A stretch of DNA of 64,000 nucleotides from Shewanella litoralis (GCF_009828585.1 NZ_WSRZ01000020.1:37191-101190), one strand, 5' to 3'. Positions 30,456-38,763 are shown, numbered from the stretch's first letter. Program-made: numbers and translations. The notes: generated by a model from the sequence alone, not told the origin.

Positions 30456-30720
30456 TATACCCAAACAACCTGAAGATGCTCGATTTCAGCAAGAATTTAC
30501 ACGCGTTTAGGCAAGGCATTGATTGCAGGTAATGGTGTTCCCTTTCCAAAATCAATAACGCAGCATAAACGCGTGTAAAACTTGCCCTTTGGGAGTTTCA
30601 CCGTGTTCCCACTACGTTGTTGCGCTAATTTATAAGGTACCTACATTACTGCATTAACGCGCCTAGTATTGAAAACACGGTGAAGCTCTGAAACACGTAT
30701 ATTCAAGTTGATTGGGTATA
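30456..30720. repeat. Dispersed palindromic intergenic repeat, copy B (MITE-like)
   Basis: This 265-bp copy is nearly identical to copies A and C and lies in the same orientation. It has the same terminal inverted repeats (TATACCC at the left, GGGTATA at the right) and the same inner inverted pairs. It sits upstream of the purine permease. The open frame that crosses it (30373-30555, minus) is explained by the repeat and is not a gene. Confidence 0.9.
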
Positions 30721-30828
30721 GGACGTGGATTATAAGTACTTACAGAGATGATAGCTATAATTGGCCATTTTGTTGAAAGATTACAGTGTTTTATATAGCG
30801 GACTAAACATTCGAGATAAATTACAGGC

Positions 30829-30857
30829 AAAAAAAAGCCTACTCAGAAGAGTAGGCA
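30829..30857 (-). terminator. Strong terminator ending the small-peptide transcription unit
   Basis: On the minus strand GCCTACTC and GAGTAGGC pair around a four-base loop and are followed by eight T. No annotated gene other than the 31-codon frame lies upstream on this strand before the promoter at 31280-31307, so it most likely ends that short transcript. Confidence 0.85.
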
Positions 30858-31012
30858 GACATGTTACAAGCATCCCATATGGGGAAAGGAAAGCTAGCAC
30901 CACTTAACGTGATGTGGCGATAAATTAATTAATTTACCACCTTGTCTAAAACCGTCAAACGAGACGAACAAAAGGTTGATGGATATTAAAGCTACTTTAA
31001 GAGGGTCAATTC

Positions 31013-31108
31013 TTAAAATTTCATGGCGAAAATACCGCCACGTAAAACTGATACATCAGCAAACCAAGTGTTTTGCCAATAAATTTTGCTGTTACCTGTA
31101 TAAGACAT
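31013..31108 (-). CDS. Candidate 31-residue peptide, unknown
   Basis: A 31-codon frame begins MSYTGNSKIYWQNTWF, ends GGIFAMKF and stops with TAA. Its ATG has a good ribosome binding site, CAGGAGAAG, six to seven bases upstream. It lies inside a discrete transcription unit with a sigma-70-like promoter, a folded leader and a strong terminator. The peptide is aromatic-rich (two Trp, two Tyr, three Phe) with no clear membrane helix and no cysteine. I know no family for it. It could be a true small protein, a leader peptide, a modified peptide precursor or a translated segment of a regulatory RNA. A longer frame from GTG 31207 would run through the folded leader and is rejected. Confidence 0.55.
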   Translation of the reverse strand: MSYTGNSKIYWQNTWFADVSVLRGGIFAMKF

Positions 31109-31273
31109 GGTCTTCTCCTGAATAAAGTTAAGTTGCATAAACCTAGTAAAGCTTGGCTCGGTTCCTTGGAACGTACATTTCTCAAATCCGTTGAGACAAC
31201 TTGTCACTCAGATCCCTGGAGGCTATATCCATCCTGGATTAACTAGAGCCGAAAAGCACATTGCTTGTCGACG
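31109..31273 (-). promoter_or_regulatory. Folded 5' leader with repeated GGA motifs
   Basis: On the minus strand, GGCTC (31246-31250) and GAGCC (31155-31159) close a domain. Within or next to it are the hairpins AAGCA/TGCTT (31254-31266), ATCCAGGATGGAT (31227-31239, GGA in the loop) and GTTCCAAGGAAC. GGA occurs about six times, including the ribosome binding site AGGAG (31115-31119). CAGGATG-type loops are the known target of CsrA/RsmA proteins, so translational control by CsrA is a reasonable guess. A riboswitch or stand-alone RNA is also possible. Confidence 0.5.
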
Positions 31274-31279
31274 AAATGA

Positions 31280-31307
31280 ATTATACAAAATCGTAATTTA
31301 ATTACAA
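31280..31307 (-). promoter_or_regulatory. Sigma-70-like promoter of the small-peptide unit
   Basis: On the minus strand TTGTAA (31302-31307) and a perfect TATAAT (31280-31285) are separated by 16 bases. Transcription would start near 31273, just before the first leader hairpin. The aminopeptidase stop is 145 bases upstream, so this unit looks independent of it. Confidence 0.6.
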
Positions 31308-31451
31308 GTATTATTTGCTTTAATTCACAAAAAACGCTTAAAAAGTGATTTTATTACAAACGTTTCGTATTGAAACTATGTACAACTATTGTTAACCTAA
31401 TGTAACCAGGTAACAAAAATCAATAAAAACAGCTAATTAAAACCAATACCA

Positions 31452-32993
31452 TCACACATCAACGAACTGTAATAAAGCAACCAAAGGGTTCGCAGTTGGC
31501 TTACCGTAAAGCGGATCGGCCTCAACAGCACTGCCTGCGATATCAATATGAGTAAATGCCAGCGATGTTTGCTGTAAACCAGACGCTTTTAACAAGAAAG
31601 CCGCAGGATATTGATGACCGCGCGCAGTAATCGATGACGGACCATTATTCGATGACACCACATCGGCCGCACCATTCTTGTCTGCAACTTTGTCAAAGTC
31701 TTCTGGGCGCAAGCGCGACACTTCAAATGGTTCTCCCCATTGTTCACCTACATCGGCCAACAATGTTGCTAAGCCCTGTTGCTTAGCCACATTATTTTCA
31801 ACTAGCGCGGTGTAACCGCCATAGGCTCTCACTACATGCCCTGTTAGCGTTGCAACCGAAAATAATTGTGGATTAACCGCCTGTTCTGCTTGAATACGTA
31901 AATGCGACAGTAAATCGGCAAGCACTAAACGTCCTTCTGCATCGGTATTGCCTATACGAACTCGCACACCTGCATGGCTAGTGATAATTTCGTCAGTGAC
32001 AAAGGCATCACTACCGATACTGTTTCTAACTAACCCAAGCTCAGCAACCACTTTAATCCCCTTAGGTTTAATAATCGATAATGCTTTCATTAATCCCGCT
32101 ACAGCTGCGGCACCACCTTTATCACGACTCATACCCGCCATAGAGCCTGCCACTTTTATGTCAGCGCCGCCCGTATCGTAAACAACCCCTTTACCGGCAA
32201 AGTATAAGGTTTTAGTTATGTTTCCCTCGCCGACATATTCTAGTTTTACCACCCGAGGATGATGGCGTGCAACATCAAACGAGCTTCTACCGACAGCACT
32301 TAATAATGGGTAGTCACTTTTTAATTGCTCAACCTGATCAATCACCGACACCGCTAAACCACTACCAGTAAAAGCATCGACACAGTACTGAGCAAAACCC
32401 ATGGCAGACATACGTTCGGGTTCAGTACCGCAGAGATCACGTGCTAATACACGCCCAGATTCTGCGGCATTAATCAACATACTGTGAGATGCGCTATTAA
32501 GCAGACCGATTGCGGTAAAACTTGGGGCTAATGACTTTGCTTCACGCGCTTCTAGTGGTTGCCATAACTCTTGGCCGCACGCCAGTGCCGCAACTTGCAG
32601 TGCATATTGATAACGTTTTTCGCTCACAGCAGGGACAACAAGCAATGGTCTAGTCGCGCCTGCAGCTTTTGCAATAGCAATACCTTCACGCGCAGCTTTG
32701 GCAAATACACGCACATCGTTATAAGAGTTATCGGCATCTACAACCGGCGAAATAATTAAACGTCCACCGGCCAGGCCCGGCGCGAACAGTAAAGTCGCAC
32801 TTTTGCCCACACGCATATCAATTTGGCTAGCATGAGCTGCCAGTAAATTAATTTCATCTTGCTTAATATCAGCAAGGCTCGGCGCAATAACGACCACAGC
32901 ATCCCAACCTTCACCTTCGAAAATCGCTTCGTCACTGGTGACATCAATAAAAGGCACTTGAAATGCTTGCGCAGTTTGATTTATTTGAGTCAT
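31452..32993 (-). CDS. Leucyl aminopeptidase family protein (M17)
   Basis: This 513-residue two-metal aminopeptidase removes N-terminal residues from peptides in the cytoplasm. The C-terminal catalytic domain has GKGVVYDTGGADIK (Lys and Asp metal ligands), SRDKGGAAAVAGLM and the family signature NTDAEGRLVLADLL with Asp and Glu ligands. The N-terminal domain is divergent from PepA proper, so an M17 paralogue rather than the classical PepA is likely. It is divergent from pepD, a second peptidase; the shared 164-base region holds both promoters. Confidence 0.93.
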   Translation of the reverse strand: MTQINQTAQAFQVPFIDVTSDEAIFEGEGWDAVVVIAPSLADIKQDEINLLAAHASQIDMRVGKSATLLFAPGLAGGRLIISPVVDADNSYNDVRVFAKAAREGIAIAKAAGATRPLLVVPAVSEKRYQYALQVAALACGQELWQPLEAREAKSLAPSFTAIGLLNSASHSMLINAAESGRVLARDLCGTEPERMSAMGFAQYCVDAFTGSGLAVSVIDQVEQLKSDYPLLSAVGRSSFDVARHHPRVVKLEYVGEGNITKTLYFAGKGVVYDTGGADIKVAGSMAGMSRDKGGAAAVAGLMKALSIIKPKGIKVVAELGLVRNSIGSDAFVTDEIITSHAGVRVRIGNTDAEGRLVLADLLSHLRIQAEQAVNPQLFSVATLTGHVVRAYGGYTALVENNVAKQQGLATLLADVGEQWGEPFEVSRLRPEDFDKVADKNGAADVVSSNNGPSSITARGHQYPAAFLLKASGLQQTSLAFTHIDIAGSAVEADPLYGKPTANPLVALLQFVDV

Positions 32994-33157
32994 AAAAATC
33001 CTTATTCAACACCAGAGTTACTGGTTCATATTTATTTACAGATTTGTGGCCTAAACCTTGGCAAATTGGTGTGGCAATATCAAGTAACGCCGCAGAATAT
33101 GTTAAAATATTTGTATCATCTGTCGTATCCGACTGAATTCTTCATAGAGGGCGTTTC

Positions 33158-34621
33158 GTGACTGCATTAACTCAATTATATCCTCAGCCTCTTTGGCAAT
33201 GGTTTGAACAAATTTGCGCTATTCCACATCCTTCAAAACATGAGCAGGCCTTATCACAACATATTCAACAATGGGCAAAAGCCCAAGGGCTTGCTGTTGT
33301 TGAAGATAAAGTCGGCAATTTAATTATTCGTAAACCTGCAACCCCAGGTATGGAAAATTGCAAAACCGTCGTGCTGCAAGCACACATCGATATGGTGCCG
33401 CAAAAGAATGCCGATAAAGTACATAATTTTGAAACCGATCCAATCGAAGCCTATGTTGATGGTGACTGGGTTAAAGCCAGAGGCACAACTCTAGGCTCTG
33501 ACAATGGTATTGGTATGTCGTCTGCGTTAGCCGTTCTTGGCAGCTCTGACATTAAACATGGTCCACTAGAAGTCTTACTGACCATTGATGAAGAAGCTGG
33601 CATGACCGGAGCATTTGGCTTAGAGGCCGGCTACCTTGATGCAGACATTCTAATTAACACCGACTCTGAACAAGAAGGTGAAATCTACATGGGTTGTGCC
33701 GGCGGTGTAGACGCACAAATTAGTGTACCTATGTCTTGGCAAGCACCAGAGCAAAGTAATGCCAGTTTCTCAATGACCCTATCTGGTTTAAAAGGCGGCC
33801 ACTCAGGGGTAAACATTCACCTAGGACGAGGCAATGCCAATAAATTGCTAGCTCGCTTTTTGTTTAAATACAGCGATGAGCTAGCCATTGAACTGGTTAG
33901 CTTTACGGGTGGCTCACTGCGTAATGCCATACCACGTGAAGCCAATGTGACCTTTATGCTACCAAGCGAAAATGTTGCAGCACTTAAGCAGGCGATAGAA
34001 ACTTTCCAAGCTTTAGTGCGCGAAGAGTTAGCCATTGCAGACCCAGGCATGTTACTGACCTTAGCTGAGATTGCCGCACCAACAAAAGTGATGGGCGAAG
34101 ATGCGCAAAATACCTTAATCGATTTACTTCATGCCAGCCCCAATGGCGTTATCCGCATGAGCGATGAAGTGGAAGGTGTCACCGAAACGTCACTCAATAT
34201 CGGCGTGATTAGCACTGAAGATGAAAGTGTTGAAATATTGTGCCTTATCCGCTCATTAATCGACTCTGGCCGAGAAGAAGTTGCCGGTATGCTGACTGCA
34301 TTAGCTAACCTTTCTGGCGCAAGTATTGATTTAAGCGGCGCTTACCCTGGTTGGAAGCCAGACACCAGCTCGCCGGTCATGGCCATCGTGCGTGACACCT
34401 ATAATGATATTTATAAGAAAGACCCAACCATTATGGTTATCCATGCCGGTCTTGAATGTGGTTTATTTAAAGAACCGTATCCGCACATGGACATGGTATC
34501 GATAGGCCCAACCATTCGCTACCCACACAGCCCTGATGAAATGGTGAACATCACCACGGTTGGCCAATACTGGGAATTATTATTAGCCGTGCTAGCACGT
34601 ATTCCTGCAAAAAATGCGTAA
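33158..34621 (+). CDS. pepD: Cytosol non-specific dipeptidase (aminoacyl-histidine dipeptidase)
   Basis: PepD is an M20-family dipeptidase acting on Xaa-His and many other dipeptides. The 487 residues match the family (485 in E. coli). Metal-site motifs are LQAHIDMVPQ (His, Asp), TTLGSDNGIGMSSALAVL, TIDEEAGMTGAFGL (catalytic Glu pair), INTDSEQEGEIYMGCAGG, and VIHAGLECGLF near the C terminus. The start is GTG with AGAGGG about eight bases upstream. It is followed by a bidirectional terminator. Confidence 0.97.
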   Translation: MTALTQLYPQPLWQWFEQICAIPHPSKHEQALSQHIQQWAKAQGLAVVEDKVGNLIIRKPATPGMENCKTVVLQAHIDMVPQKNADKVHNFETDPIEAYVDGDWVKARGTTLGSDNGIGMSSALAVLGSSDIKHGPLEVLLTIDEEAGMTGAFGLEAGYLDADILINTDSEQEGEIYMGCAGGVDAQISVPMSWQAPEQSNASFSMTLSGLKGGHSGVNIHLGRGNANKLLARFLFKYSDELAIELVSFTGGSLRNAIPREANVTFMLPSENVAALKQAIETFQALVREELAIADPGMLLTLAEIAAPTKVMGEDAQNTLIDLLHASPNGVIRMSDEVEGVTETSLNIGVISTEDESVEILCLIRSLIDSGREEVAGMLTALANLSGASIDLSGAYPGWKPDTSSPVMAIVRDTYNDIYKKDPTIMVIHAGLECGLFKEPYPHMDMVSIGPTIRYPHSPDEMVNITTVGQYWELLLAVLARIPAKNA

Positions 34622-34642
34622 TGTAAATAAACTCAATTGATA

Positions 34643-34673
34643 ATAAAGGCGACATTGATGTCGCCTTTATTGT
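34643..34673. terminator. Bidirectional terminator between pepD and dinB
   Basis: AAAGGCGACA and TGTCGCCTTT pair around a four-base loop, with TTGTTT after and AATAAA before. It serves the convergent pepD and dinB. Confidence 0.85.
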
Positions 34674-34684
34674 TTCTGCGCTAT

Positions 34685-35764
34685 CTAAAATGCCAAGTCG
34701 AGCTGAGTCAGGCTGTCTGCGGCCTCATTGGCTTTAGTCACTGTCATGTCTGCTAGGCCAATACTCACACCTATTAATCTTATTCCACGACCTTCAGCGC
34801 GTAATAACGCTTGTTCGAGCAGTTGGTAAAACACATTCACCGATATCTCACCACTGCGCTGTTCGATGGTGGTTTGTTTAAAGTCATTAAACTTGAGTTT
34901 AACCACTTGCTTGTTCACCATGCGGTCTTTAGCACTGCGCTGTACCCGCGCGCTTAATTCCTGGATAAGTTGCGGTAAGACTTGATGGCATTGCTCTAGA
35001 GTGAATATGTCTTTGGCTAAGGTGGTTTCAACGCCAACAGACTTACGCACTCTGTGTGGACTTATTTGCCGAGTATCAATGCCCTGAGCACGCTCAATAA
35101 GCACATGGCCAAACTTGCCAAACGCTTCAATCAGTTTCACTTTGGGGTATTGCTGTACATCAAAGCAGGTGACTAAACCAATATCAGCCAGTTTTTGCGA
35201 CGTGACCTTACCAACACCAGGAATTTTGCTCAAAGGTAAGTCTTTAACAAAATCGCTGATTTGATTTGGGGTTATCACATATTGGCCATTCGGTTTGTTT
35301 AAATCCGAGGCAATTTTGGCTAGAAACTTAATCGGTGCAACCCCGGCTGAAGCGGTTAATCCTGTAACAGCAAATATCTCATCGCGTATAGCGTTAGCAA
35401 TTAAAGTGGCACTGCCTTTATGTTCGGTACAATCGGTGACATCGAGGTAGGCTTCGTCTAACGATAATGGTTCGACTAAATCGGTATAACGGTGGAAAAT
35501 CTCACGTATTTGCATCGAAACCGACTTGTACACATCCATTCGTCCCGGCACTAAAATTAACTGTGGGCACAGTTGCAAGGCATGATAGCTCGACATTGCG
35601 CTGCGCACCCCAAATTTACGCGCCTCATAACTGCAGGTACTTATCACACCGCGGCGATCACTTCTGCCACCGACAGCAATGGCTTTTCCTCGTAACTCAG
35701 GAAAGTCGCGCATTTCGACCGCAGCAAAATAACAATCCATATCGATGTGAATGATTTTACGCAT
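34685..35764 (-). CDS. dinB: DNA polymerase IV
   Basis: This Y-family translesion polymerase has 359 residues. The catalytic motifs are [15 protein letters not shown] (Asp with the steric Tyr-Phe) and [10 protein letters not shown] (Asp-Glu). Helix-hairpin-helix segments ([19 protein letters not shown]) and the little-finger domain ([12 protein letters not shown]) follow. The protein ends QLDLAF, a good beta-clamp-binding motif of the QLxLxF type, which supports a complete C terminus. No LexA box was identified by eye in the short upstream gap. Confidence 0.96.
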   Translation of the reverse strand: MRKIIHIDMDCYFAAVEMRDFPELRGKAIAVGGRSDRRGVISTCSYEARKFGVRSAMSSYHALQLCPQLILVPGRMDVYKSVSMQIREIFHRYTDLVEPLSLDEAYLDVTDCTEHKGSATLIANAIRDEIFAVTGLTASAGVAPIKFLAKIASDLNKPNGQYVITPNQISDFVKDLPLSKIPGVGKVTSQKLADIGLVTCFDVQQYPKVKLIEAFGKFGHVLIERAQGIDTRQISPHRVRKSVGVETTLAKDIFTLEQCHQVLPQLIQELSARVQRSAKDRMVNKQVVKLKFNDFKQTTIEQRSGEISVNVFYQLLEQALLRAEGRGIRLIGVSIGLADMTVTKANEAADSLTQLDLAF

Positions 35765-35849
35765 TCTGTGACCATCAGTGATTAACTTAACGACAATATT
35801 ATCACTGTATATAAAAACAGTACACCATCATTATCTCAATCACAGAGAC

Positions 35850-35879
35850 AAAAAAGCCCAAACTGAATTGGGCTTCTTT
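35850..35879 (-). terminator. Terminator downstream of the bacterioferritin pair
   Basis: AAGCCCAA and TTGGGCTT pair around a six-base loop; on the minus strand six T follow. It lies about 20 bases after the second bacterioferritin stop. Confidence 0.85.
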
Positions 35880-35898
35880 AAGTATAAGCTAACAATAA

Positions 35899-36366
35899 TT
35901 ACATTTTAGTTTGTAAGTAATTCTGCAAACCAATGCGTTCAATAAGGCCTAACTGCTTTTCTAACCAGTACATGTGATCTGATTCTGTGTCATCTAACAA
36001 CACTTCTAGAATTTCACGGGTTTGGTAATCTGCTTTTTCTTCACACAGTTTTATCACACGGCGCAAATCATCTGCCACTTTGTATTCGTAATCTAGGTCA
36101 TTTTTAAGCATTTCTTGCACATCTTTACCGATGTTTAATGCTTCACGGCTTGCCACATCTGGAGTGCCTTCTAAAAATAGAATGCGCTGAACAAGCTTTG
36201 CCGCATGTAACTTTTCATCGTCAGATTCATGCAAAATGCGGGTATACAATTCATTAAATCCCCAATCTTCGTACATGTGAGCATGCACAAAATACTGGTC
36301 CATTGCTGATAACTCGCCAGTTAACAATAAATTTAGGGCGTCAATTACTTCAGGATTGCCTTTCAT
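35899..36366 (-). CDS. bfr: Bacterioferritin, ferroxidase-type subunit lacking the haem Met
   Basis: This four-helix iron-storage subunit has 155 residues. By position it keeps the di-iron ferroxidase ligands: Glu18 (LTGELSAMDQYF), Glu51 and His54 (DDEKLHAAK), Glu94 (LDYEYKV) and the Glu-x-x-His pair near 128-131 (DTESDHMYW), plus Tyr25. The haem-ligating Met52 of E. coli Bfr is Lys here, so this subunit should oxidise iron but not hold haem on its own. It lies 11 bases after the first bacterioferritin gene, so the two form an operon. Confidence 0.95.
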   Translation of the reverse strand: MKGNPEVIDALNLLLTGELSAMDQYFVHAHMYEDWGFNELYTRILHESDDEKLHAAKLVQRILFLEGTPDVASREALNIGKDVQEMLKNDLDYEYKVADDLRRVIKLCEEKADYQTREILEVLLDDTESDHMYWLEKQLGLIERIGLQNYLQTKM

Positions 36367-36377
36367 GATAAGTCCTA

Positions 36378-36848
36378 TTAGTCGTTAATTTGTGATTGAA
36401 GGTAATTTTGAATACCGGTTTGGCTAATAAGTCCTTGTTGAGACTCAATCCAATCTAAATGCTCTTCTTCGTCTTCGAGCAGCTCTTCAAGCATGTCGCG
36501 GCTGACATAGTCTTGCTCTGTTTCGCATACATTAATCGCTTCGCGTAAAATAGCAATTTGCTCAGTTACTGCCGCCATATCACAGCTAAGCATCTCTTGG
36601 GCATGTTCACCAATGCGCAATTTATCTAATTGCTGCAAGTTAGGTAAACCTTCAAGAAACAATACCCGTTCAATCAACTTGTCAGCATGCTTCATATCTT
36701 CAATCGACTTTTTGTACTCTTTCTCATTCAGCTTTTCTAAACCCCAGTGCTTAAACATGCGCGCATGTAAAAAGTACTGGTTAATGGCTGTCAGTTCGCA
36801 AGTCAGTACACGATTGAGTTGACTGATGACTTTAGGATGACCTTTCAT
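36378..36848 (-). CDS. bfr: Bacterioferritin, haem-type subunit with degenerate ferroxidase site
   Basis: First gene of the pair, 156 residues, starting MKGHPKVISQLNRVLTCELT. It keeps the haem ligand Met52 (EDMKHADK), Glu18, Tyr25, His54, Glu127 and His130. Of the ferroxidase ligands of E. coli Bfr, Glu51 is Asp and Glu94 is Val (DMAAVTEQ). This is the expected complement of the neighbouring subunit: haem binding here, iron oxidation there. Two-subunit bacterioferritins are known in Neisseria, Pseudomonas and Magnetospirillum. A Fur box lies about 105 bases upstream. Confidence 0.95.
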   Translation of the reverse strand: MKGHPKVISQLNRVLTCELTAINQYFLHARMFKHWGLEKLNEKEYKKSIEDMKHADKLIERVLFLEGLPNLQQLDKLRIGEHAQEMLSCDMAAVTEQIAILREAINVCETEQDYVSRDMLEELLEDEEEHLDWIESQQGLISQTGIQNYLQSQIND

Positions 36849-36950
36849 AGCAATGTCCCTTGATAAATAGTGTGATCTCGATCGATTTCATACAGGATAG
36901 AACACTGTAGATACAAAGGCAAATTTTCCTTTATTTTTCACAAGCTTACA

Positions 36951-36971
36951 ATTGATAACCATTATCATTAT
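36951..36971. promoter_or_regulatory. Fur box upstream of the bacterioferritin operon
   Basis: Minus-strand AATGATAATGGTTATCA matches the Fur consensus (GATAATGATAATCATTATC) at about 14 of 16 core positions. It is 103-123 bases before the first bfr ATG. Iron-dependent control is likely; the sign of regulation is not evident. Confidence 0.7.
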
Positions 36972-37008
36972 AACTAAGTTTTGTAACACGACTCGTTATG
37001 AACCCCAT

Positions 37009-37035
37009 AAAAAAAGCCTTCATAATGAAGGCTCT
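37009..37035 (-). terminator. Terminator downstream of nqrM
   Basis: GCCTTCAT and ATGAAGGC form a hairpin with a one-base centre as drawn (fewer pairs in practice). On the minus strand seven T follow. It lies about 40 bases beyond the nqrM stop. Confidence 0.75.
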
Positions 37036-37071
37036 TTACATTGTAAGCTCTAAAATTAGCAGCAATACAGA

Positions 37072-37296
37072 TTAAATGATTCTATTTTGGTTGAGCATGT
37101 CTTTACGCTCTTGTTCTTTTTGCATGCGGAGTTTGCGCGCATCACAAGGATTGTCACAGTCACAGGCCTTCTCAATACCTAACACACCTAATCCACCGCA
37201 ACTGCCTTCTACCGCTTTTTTCTTCACGATATAGCCAACAGACATTAATAAGAAAAATAATAGTAACACCACAAACGCAGCAATAAATGTGCTCAT
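37072..37296 (-). CDS. nqrM: Na+-NQR maturation protein NqrM
   Basis: NqrM is a small membrane protein needed to build the iron centre between NqrD and NqrE. The 74 residues have one N-terminal membrane helix (FIAAFVVLLLFFLLMSVGYI) and the cysteine-rich segment SCGGLGVLGIEKACDCDNPC, the family signature (four cysteines). ATG 37296 has GGAG seven bases upstream; a TTG four codons earlier is embedded in that site. In this genome it is next to apbE and nqrA-F, but repeat copy C separates them. Confidence 0.95.
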   Translation of the reverse strand: MSTFIAAFVVLLLFFLLMSVGYIVKKKAVEGSCGGLGVLGIEKACDCDNPCDARKLRMQKEQERKDMLNQNRII

Positions 37297-37350
37297 TACG
37301 AACTCCAATTAACTCAATCTAGCCTAGTTCTGACCTAATCGTCAGCTATA

Positions 37351-37616
37351 TATACCCAATCAACCTGAAGATGCTCGATTTCAGCAAGAATTTACACGCG
37401 TTTAGGTAAGGCATTGATTGCAGGTAATGGTTGTTCCCTTTCCAAAATCAATAACGCAGCATAAACGCGTGTAAAACTTGCCCTTTGGGAGTTTCACCGT
37501 GTTCCCACTACGTTGTTGCGCTAATTTATAAGGTACCTACATTACCGCATTAACGCGCCTAGTATTGAAAACACGGTGAAGCTCTGAAACACGGATCTTC
37601 AAGTTGATTGGGTATA
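37351..37616. repeat. Dispersed palindromic intergenic repeat, copy C (MITE-like)
   Basis: This 266-bp copy has the best-matched ends: the left end TATACCCAATCAACCTGAAG and the complement of the right end differ at only one position over 22 bases. It has the same inner inverted pairs and the same orientation as copies A and B. It lies between apbE and nqrM, 14 bases after the apbE stop and 55 bases before the nqrM start, so it may have been inserted into a once tighter cluster (inference). Confidence 0.9.
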
Positions 37617-37629
37617 ACCCTGTTTTAGG

Positions 37630-38643
37630 TTATTTTACATATGCTTTAAATGCATCGCTGTAATAGACCTTAAAACCTTTGTCCTGTTTTTCAATCAGCA
37701 TTATTGCTAAATTTTTCTCTTTAGCAAGTGCCAATGAAGCTTGTGTACCTAACACCATCATGGCGGTAGCATATCCATCTGCGGTCATACAACTAGAGTG
37801 TAGCACGGTTGCAGAAGCAAGTTTATGCTTAATAGGATATCCGTTACGAGGATCGATTAAATGTGAAAAGCGTTCGCCATTTTCTTCATAAAAGTTACGA
37901 TAATCTCCTGATGTTGCCAATGACATGGTGCCGGGCTCAATCACTTGCTGTACTGCCTGGCCTTCATCGGTCGGTTGCTCGACCGCAATACGCCATGCGA
38001 TGCCGTCAGCTTTGGTGCCTTTAACATTTAACTCGCCACCAATTTCGACTAAATAGCCACTGACATCATACTTGTCTAAAATTGAGGCAATTTTATCAAC
38101 CCCAAAACCTTTGGCAATAGATGATAAATCGACATATAAGCCAGCATTGTGTTTAGTCAATGTGGTGCCGTTTATGGCAAGCTCATTAATGCCCATTTTC
38201 GCTTTAGCTGCATCTATCTGTGTTTGGGTCGGTACTGAGGTTGGTCGTTTATCCGGTCCAAACCCCCATAAATTAACCACTGGCCCTAAAGTGATATCTA
38301 ACGCACCGCCAGTTTCTTGATACAAACGCATACCTTCATTAATCACTTTAAGGGTATCGGCAGACACTTTAACACTTTGCTGCACTTGTAATTGATTGAA
38401 CTTCGACAATTCGGAATCATTGCGATAAGTCGACATTTGGTCGTTAACCACCTCTAACGCCATGTCGATTTCGGCCTGTAATAATTGCGCTTCAGGCAAT
38501 TTATCATTTGGCACCACTTTGATGTGGTAAGTGGTCCCCATCGTACTACCCGATAAGGCAATCACAGGCTCTGGCGTGCTGCAGGCGCTCACGCAAAAAA
38601 GCAATAAGGCGGTTAATAATAACTTGATAGCATTCACGGTCAT
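37630..38643 (-). CDS. apbE: FAD:protein FMN transferase ApbE, lipoprotein
   Basis: ApbE attaches FMN covalently to Thr in target proteins such as NqrB and NqrC. The 337 residues begin with a lipoprotein signal (LLLTALLLFCVSAC). Family motifs follow: GSTMGTTYHIKV, GGALDITLGPVVNLWGFG, DLSSIAKGFGVDKI, VEIGGELNVKG, and the metal-site region LATSGDYRNF with HLIDPRNGYPI. ATG 38643 places the signal at the N terminus; a 21-codon extension would bury it and runs into a terminator. It lies 120 bases after nqrF. Confidence 0.95.
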   Translation of the reverse strand: MTVNAIKLLLTALLLFCVSACSTPEPVIALSGSTMGTTYHIKVVPNDKLPEAQLLQAEIDMALEVVNDQMSTYRNDSELSKFNQLQVQQSVKVSADTLKVINEGMRLYQETGGALDITLGPVVNLWGFGPDKRPTSVPTQTQIDAAKAKMGINELAINGTTLTKHNAGLYVDLSSIAKGFGVDKIASILDKYDVSGYLVEIGGELNVKGTKADGIAWRIAVEQPTDEGQAVQQVIEPGTMSLATSGDYRNFYEENGERFSHLIDPRNGYPIKHKLASATVLHSSCMTADGYATAMMVLGTQASLALAKEKNLAIMLIEKQDKGFKVYYSDAFKAYVK

Positions 38644-38667
38644 TTCAAATTTACGCTGGTTAAAGGA

Positions 38668-38729
38668 ATAAAAAAAATTGCAGCCTGCAGACCTGTGTTT
38701 AACCACCCTGTCTGCATTGCTGCAATTTT
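38668..38729 (-). terminator. Large terminator between nqrF and apbE
   Basis: On the minus strand AAAATTGCAGC and GCTGCAATTTT pair, with a further GCAGAC/GTCTGC helix inside, followed by eight T. It lies 35 bases after the nqrF stop and about 25 bases before apbE, leaving little space for an apbE promoter. Confidence 0.85.
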
Positions 38730-38763
38730 CATGACTTACTTGTCAATGTAATGAGTTACCTCA

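Noticed and set aside
30373-30555. 60-residue open frame on the minus strand upstream of the purine permease
   Set aside because: Most of it is the left part of repeat copy B; the same reading recurs wherever the repeat occurs, and there is no ribosome binding site.
31013-31207. 64-residue version of the small peptide starting at GTG 31207
   Set aside because: The extension would translate through the folded leader and lacks a ribosome binding site; the internal ATG at 31108 has a good one.
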